In this document: positions 61,975 through 64,000 of the stretch, in pieces
How the letters are laid out: the number at the start of each line of letters is the position of its first letter
Position numbering within the stretch: the first letter of the stretch is position 1
DNA from: Bacillus sp. RAR_GA_16
Lineage (GTDB): Bacteria > Bacillota > Bacilli > Bacillales > Guptibacillaceae
DNA length: 64,000 bases
Assembly (NCBI RefSeq): GCF_020165985.1
Contig: NZ_JAIUKZ010000004.1
Coordinates: 1-64,000, forward strand
Reading direction: 5' to 3'
The notes under the pieces: model-generated
Databases searched by the model: none
What the model saw: the letters and a program-made list of their open reading frames with translations, nothing else
What the model was told of the DNA's origin: nothing
Program-made: the position numbers and the translations under genes

Positions 61975-62472
61975 ATGAAAGCAATTTACTTAACAGGATT
62001 CATGGGTTCAGGGAAAACAACCGTCGCTGAAGCGTTATCGAAAGAGTTAGGCGTTCCTGCTATTGATACGGATGAGCATATCACAAAAATGCAGAACAAA
62101 ACCATTTCAGCTATTTTTGAAGAGGAGGGCGAGAAAGCATTTCGAGCCTATGAAACCGCATCTCTCGAAAATCTGCCGTGTGAAAATATCATTATTAGCA
62201 CGGGCGGTGGTATTGTCTTAAACGAAAAAAATCGTTCTTATATGAAACGGAAGGGGACATTGATTTATTTACATTGTGAACCTGATGAAATTGTGAAACG
62301 ATTAGAAGATGATACGACAAGGCCAATTCTTGCTGGAGGTAACAAACAGAATAAAGTGGAGACGATCTTTGCTAAGCGACTGCCCTTATACCGTGAAGCG
62401 GAATACGAAATCGAAACGACGAATCGTACAGTGAAAGACATTGTAGCCGACATTTGTAGCATAATTGGTTAA
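61975..62472 (+). CDS. aroK: Shikimate kinase
   Basis: Phosphorylates shikimate in aromatic amino acid synthesis. 165 residues with Walker A GFMGSGKTT (residues 8-16), DTDEHI (Mg and shikimate site), ISTGGGIVLNEKN and RPILAGG. It starts 2 bases after comGG, with GAAGGA upstream, and is not known to work in competence. Gene order comGG-aroK occurs in several bacilli. Confidence 0.94.
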   Translation: MKAIYLTGFMGSGKTTVAEALSKELGVPAIDTDEHITKMQNKTISAIFEEEGEKAFRAYETASLENLPCENIIISTGGGIVLNEKNRSYMKRKGTLIYLHCEPDEIVKRLEDDTTRPILAGGNKQNKVETIFAKRLPLYREAEYEIETTNRTVKDIVADICSIIG

Positions 62473-62529
62473 AACGTATCACAATTGGGCACCCTTAATG
62501 AAGAAGACCATTATAAAAGGGTGATCAGA

Positions 62530-62727
62530 ATGTCATCAAATGATCTTGTGAAATATATGACACAACAGGTTGTCTCATATATTGATCAGCCAAAAGAAGA
62601 AAGACAGCAGCAGCGCGCTGTAAAAAAAGCGAAAAAGCAACCATTTTTGTTTCGATGGTTTGGGATCATTCCAATGTCAGTATCCATGTTCATGAAGAAA
62701 AAGAAACGTGAAAGCTCGGACAGTTGA
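62530..62727 (+). CDS. yqzE: YqzE family protein
   Basis: A 65-residue, very basic protein, MSSNDLVKYMTQQVVSYIDQ then PKEERQQQRAVKKAKKQPFLFRW and one hydrophobic stretch, FGIIPMSVSMFM. ATG 62530 follows AAAAGGG; GTG at 62521 is an alternative. It follows comGG in many bacilli and belongs to the YqzE family. Function is unknown. Confidence 0.83.
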   Translation: MSSNDLVKYMTQQVVSYIDQPKEERQQQRAVKKAKKQPFLFRWFGIIPMSVSMFMKKKKRESSDS

Positions 62728-62741
62728 GTCCGAGCTTTTTT
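62711..62741. terminator. Bidirectional terminator between yqzE and yqhG
   Basis: Stem AAAGCTCGGAC / GTCCGAGCTTT with a 6-base loop, overlapping the yqzE stop, then T-run. Confidence 0.9.
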
Positions 62742-63540
62742 AAGTGGAATAAGGTTGTGATTCGATACCGGGAACAAGGTGAAAAATACCCCCATTAATA
62801 ATTTCAGCAGTAATGGTTGGTTCATACTGCTTCCTTAGTGCCTCTTTTTCTACTTCATACCGTTGATCATTTGTATGACCCAGGTAAAATTGATCAAGAA
62901 GGTGTTGATCAGAAGCCCATCTCACTTTTGCCTCTTCCGCCCACTGAACATCCTCCTTTGCAAGCAGCATTTCAACGACTCCTTCAAGTCTTTTTAAGCC
63001 ACTTTCAGGTTTAATGATAGGCGTAACTGTAAAAGCATAATCAGGGATTTTGGGAGTAAGTGATTTTTTAAGTAATAAACTGTGAAAATCATCGACTACC
63101 GCTCCACTAACAAGGTGGAGACCAAGTGAAAGAAGACGGTGTTTTTTTCTATCACATTGATACGAAATCTTTATATTAAGACCAAGCCACGGGTGAAGAG
63201 GATATTGCTGTTGAAAACTTGTTTGCACATCCTCATAAAGACGAATGGAGGAAGCGAGTTTTTTTGTGGATGAAAAGATTTGATGAAGTCTCGGCGCCCC
63301 GAAATGAACAAATTCCCCATTTTCTTCAACGTTTTGATTGGTAATTAACGTAAGCGTCATCGGTCGTGGAGTTCCACCAGTCTTTTCAAGATAGTGCCAA
63401 TAAAACGGTCGGTTCATTAACTCTTTATCAAGTTCAATGGTCAGTTGAACATTCAGGAGGCCGGGTTTTTCTTGTAGGATGCGACAGTCATTTGCAAGAA
63501 AGTATGAGCGTAAATAATTATGAATATTTTCTTGATGCAT
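62740..63540 (-). CDS. yqhG: YqhG family protein
   Basis: A 266-residue soluble protein of the YqhG family, found beside yqhH in bacilli. Visible are [53 protein letters not shown] and the C-terminal [19 protein letters not shown]. No catalytic motif is evident. It starts inside the end of yqhH (23-base overlap) and ends at the terminator shared with yqzE. Confidence 0.85.
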   Translation of the reverse strand: MHQENIHNYLRSYFLANDCRILQEKPGLLNVQLTIELDKELMNRPFYWHYLEKTGGTPRPMTLTLITNQNVEENGEFVHFGAPRLHQIFSSTKKLASSIRLYEDVQTSFQQQYPLHPWLGLNIKISYQCDRKKHRLLSLGLHLVSGAVVDDFHSLLLKKSLTPKIPDYAFTVTPIIKPESGLKRLEGVVEMLLAKEDVQWAEEAKVRWASDQHLLDQFYLGHTNDQRYEVEKEALRKQYEPTITAEIINGGIFHLVPGIESQPYST

Positions 63541-64000
63541 CTGAATCCTCCTTTTGATAATTAATCAGTTCTTTCATGTTATCCATCTTAATGCGTATTT
63601 CACCCTCACTTTCGGAGTGAAGTAGAATATCAGAAATATGTTTTTCAATATCTCTCATTCCAAGTCGTGTTAAAATTTCATCTAATTGACCTATGACACT
63701 TTCAAACAATTGGATTTTTTCATATAGCAACGTAAGGATATGTTCCTCCACAGTATGTTTTGTAGCAAAATTATAAATGTGAACATCACCTTCTTGTCCA
63801 AGACGGTGTATTCGACCAATACGTTGCTCAATCCTCATAGGATTCCAAGGAAGATCATAGTTAATCACATGCTGACAAAATTGAAGGTTGATTCCTTCTC
63901 CACCAGCTTCTGTAGCGATAAGGACCTTTGCATGGTTTTTAAATAGCTCTTTCATCCAATCTTTTTTTCCGCGTTTAAATCCTCCTCGAAAAGGAACAGA
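63518..64000 (-). CDS. yqhH: SNF2-family helicase YqhH, C-terminal part
   Basis: C-terminal 160 residues of an SF2 ATPase; the gene runs off the window. The helicase-C domain shows [29 protein letters not shown] and [23 protein letters not shown], the SNF2 motifs V and VI (each is a separate stretch). The frame is open to base 64000. It is in operon with yqhG. It probably is an RNA- or DNA-stimulated translocase of unknown role. Confidence 0.92.
   Translation of the reverse strand, partial: SVPFRGGFKRGKKDWMKELFKNHAKVLIATEAGGEGINLQFCQHVINYDLPWNPMRIEQRIGRIHRLGQEGDVHIYNFATKHTVEEHILTLLYEKIQLFESVIGQLDEILTRLGMRDIEKHISDILLHSESEGEIRIKMDNMKELINYQKEDSDASRKYS

Overview
The window is a stretch of chromosome from an endospore-forming member of the Bacillaceae (Firmicutes). 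Gene order largely follows the Bacillus subtilis yqf-yqg-yqh region: znu/zur, yqfW, yqfX, ispG, yqfZ, yqgB, yqgC, sodA, yqgE, pbpA, rpmG, yqgN, yqgQ, glcK, yqgS, yqgT, yqgV to yqgZ, comGA-GG, yqzE, yqhG, yqhH. Blocks that lie elsewhere in B. subtilis are inserted into it: sulfate assimilation, methionine, thiamine, Mo-cofactor and tRNA genes. A SpoVAF-like gene and a full comG operon fit a sporulating, potentially competent organism. The genus cannot be fixed from this sequence alone. No phage, insertion sequence, CRISPR array or other obvious mobile element was seen.

Layout. 1-1.5 kb: end of a zinc ABC importer operon with its regulator zur. 1.5-6.1 kb: yqfW, yqfX, ispG, yqfZ, a DUF1002 protein, and an NfeD protein behind a sigma-W-type promoter. 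6.2-12.4 kb: SAM-riboswitch operon yezD-cysH-cysP-sat-cysC-sumT-sirB-sirC, which takes up sulfate, activates and reduces it, and makes the siroheme needed for sulfite reduction. 12.5-20.3 kb, opposite strand: a second SAM riboswitch drives metI-metC-yitJ-metH, which carries sulfur from cysteine to methionine and supplies the methyl group. 20.4-25.6 kb: yqgB, a Na/phosphate cotransporter, yqgC, seven tRNA genes and sodA. 25.6-31.7 kb: an unknown small gene, the transporter yqgE, pbpA, a GH15 glycosidase and rpmG. 31.8-34.7 kb: fau-DUF92-mobA-moeB as overlapping genes. 34.8-36.5 kb: a T-box leader with a likely tyrosine specifier in front of an NhaC-family transporter. 36.5-46.8 kb: a small peptide gene, a HAD hydrolase, an unknown membrane-anchored protein, a frameshifted M42 aminopeptidase, a spoVAF-like gene, yqgQ, a nitroreductase, glcK, an LTA synthase and yqgT. 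46.8-52.5 kb: TPP-riboswitch operon thiE-thiS-thiG-thiO-thiD, then an UPF0014 ABC transporter overlapping a thiamine-binding-fold gene. 52.6-57.9 kb: small yqg genes, yqgX, a MidA-type methyltransferase, sigma-B-type mgsR, tRNA-Gln, a small membrane protein/YbjQ pair and an alpha/beta hydrolase. 58-64 kb: comGA-GG (comGD frameshifted), aroK, yqzE, and yqhG-yqhH on the other strand.

Two genes, the M42 peptidase and comGD, are each broken by one inserted base; sequencing error and real mutation cannot be told apart here. The most interesting signals are regulatory: sigma-W, ECF-type and sigma-B promoters in front of nfeD, the LTA synthase and mgsR; the tyrosine T-box before an NhaC-type transporter; a duplicated tRNA-fMet 5' fragment; and the UPF0014 transporter coupled to a thiamine-binding-fold protein. 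I found no clearly new multi-gene system.
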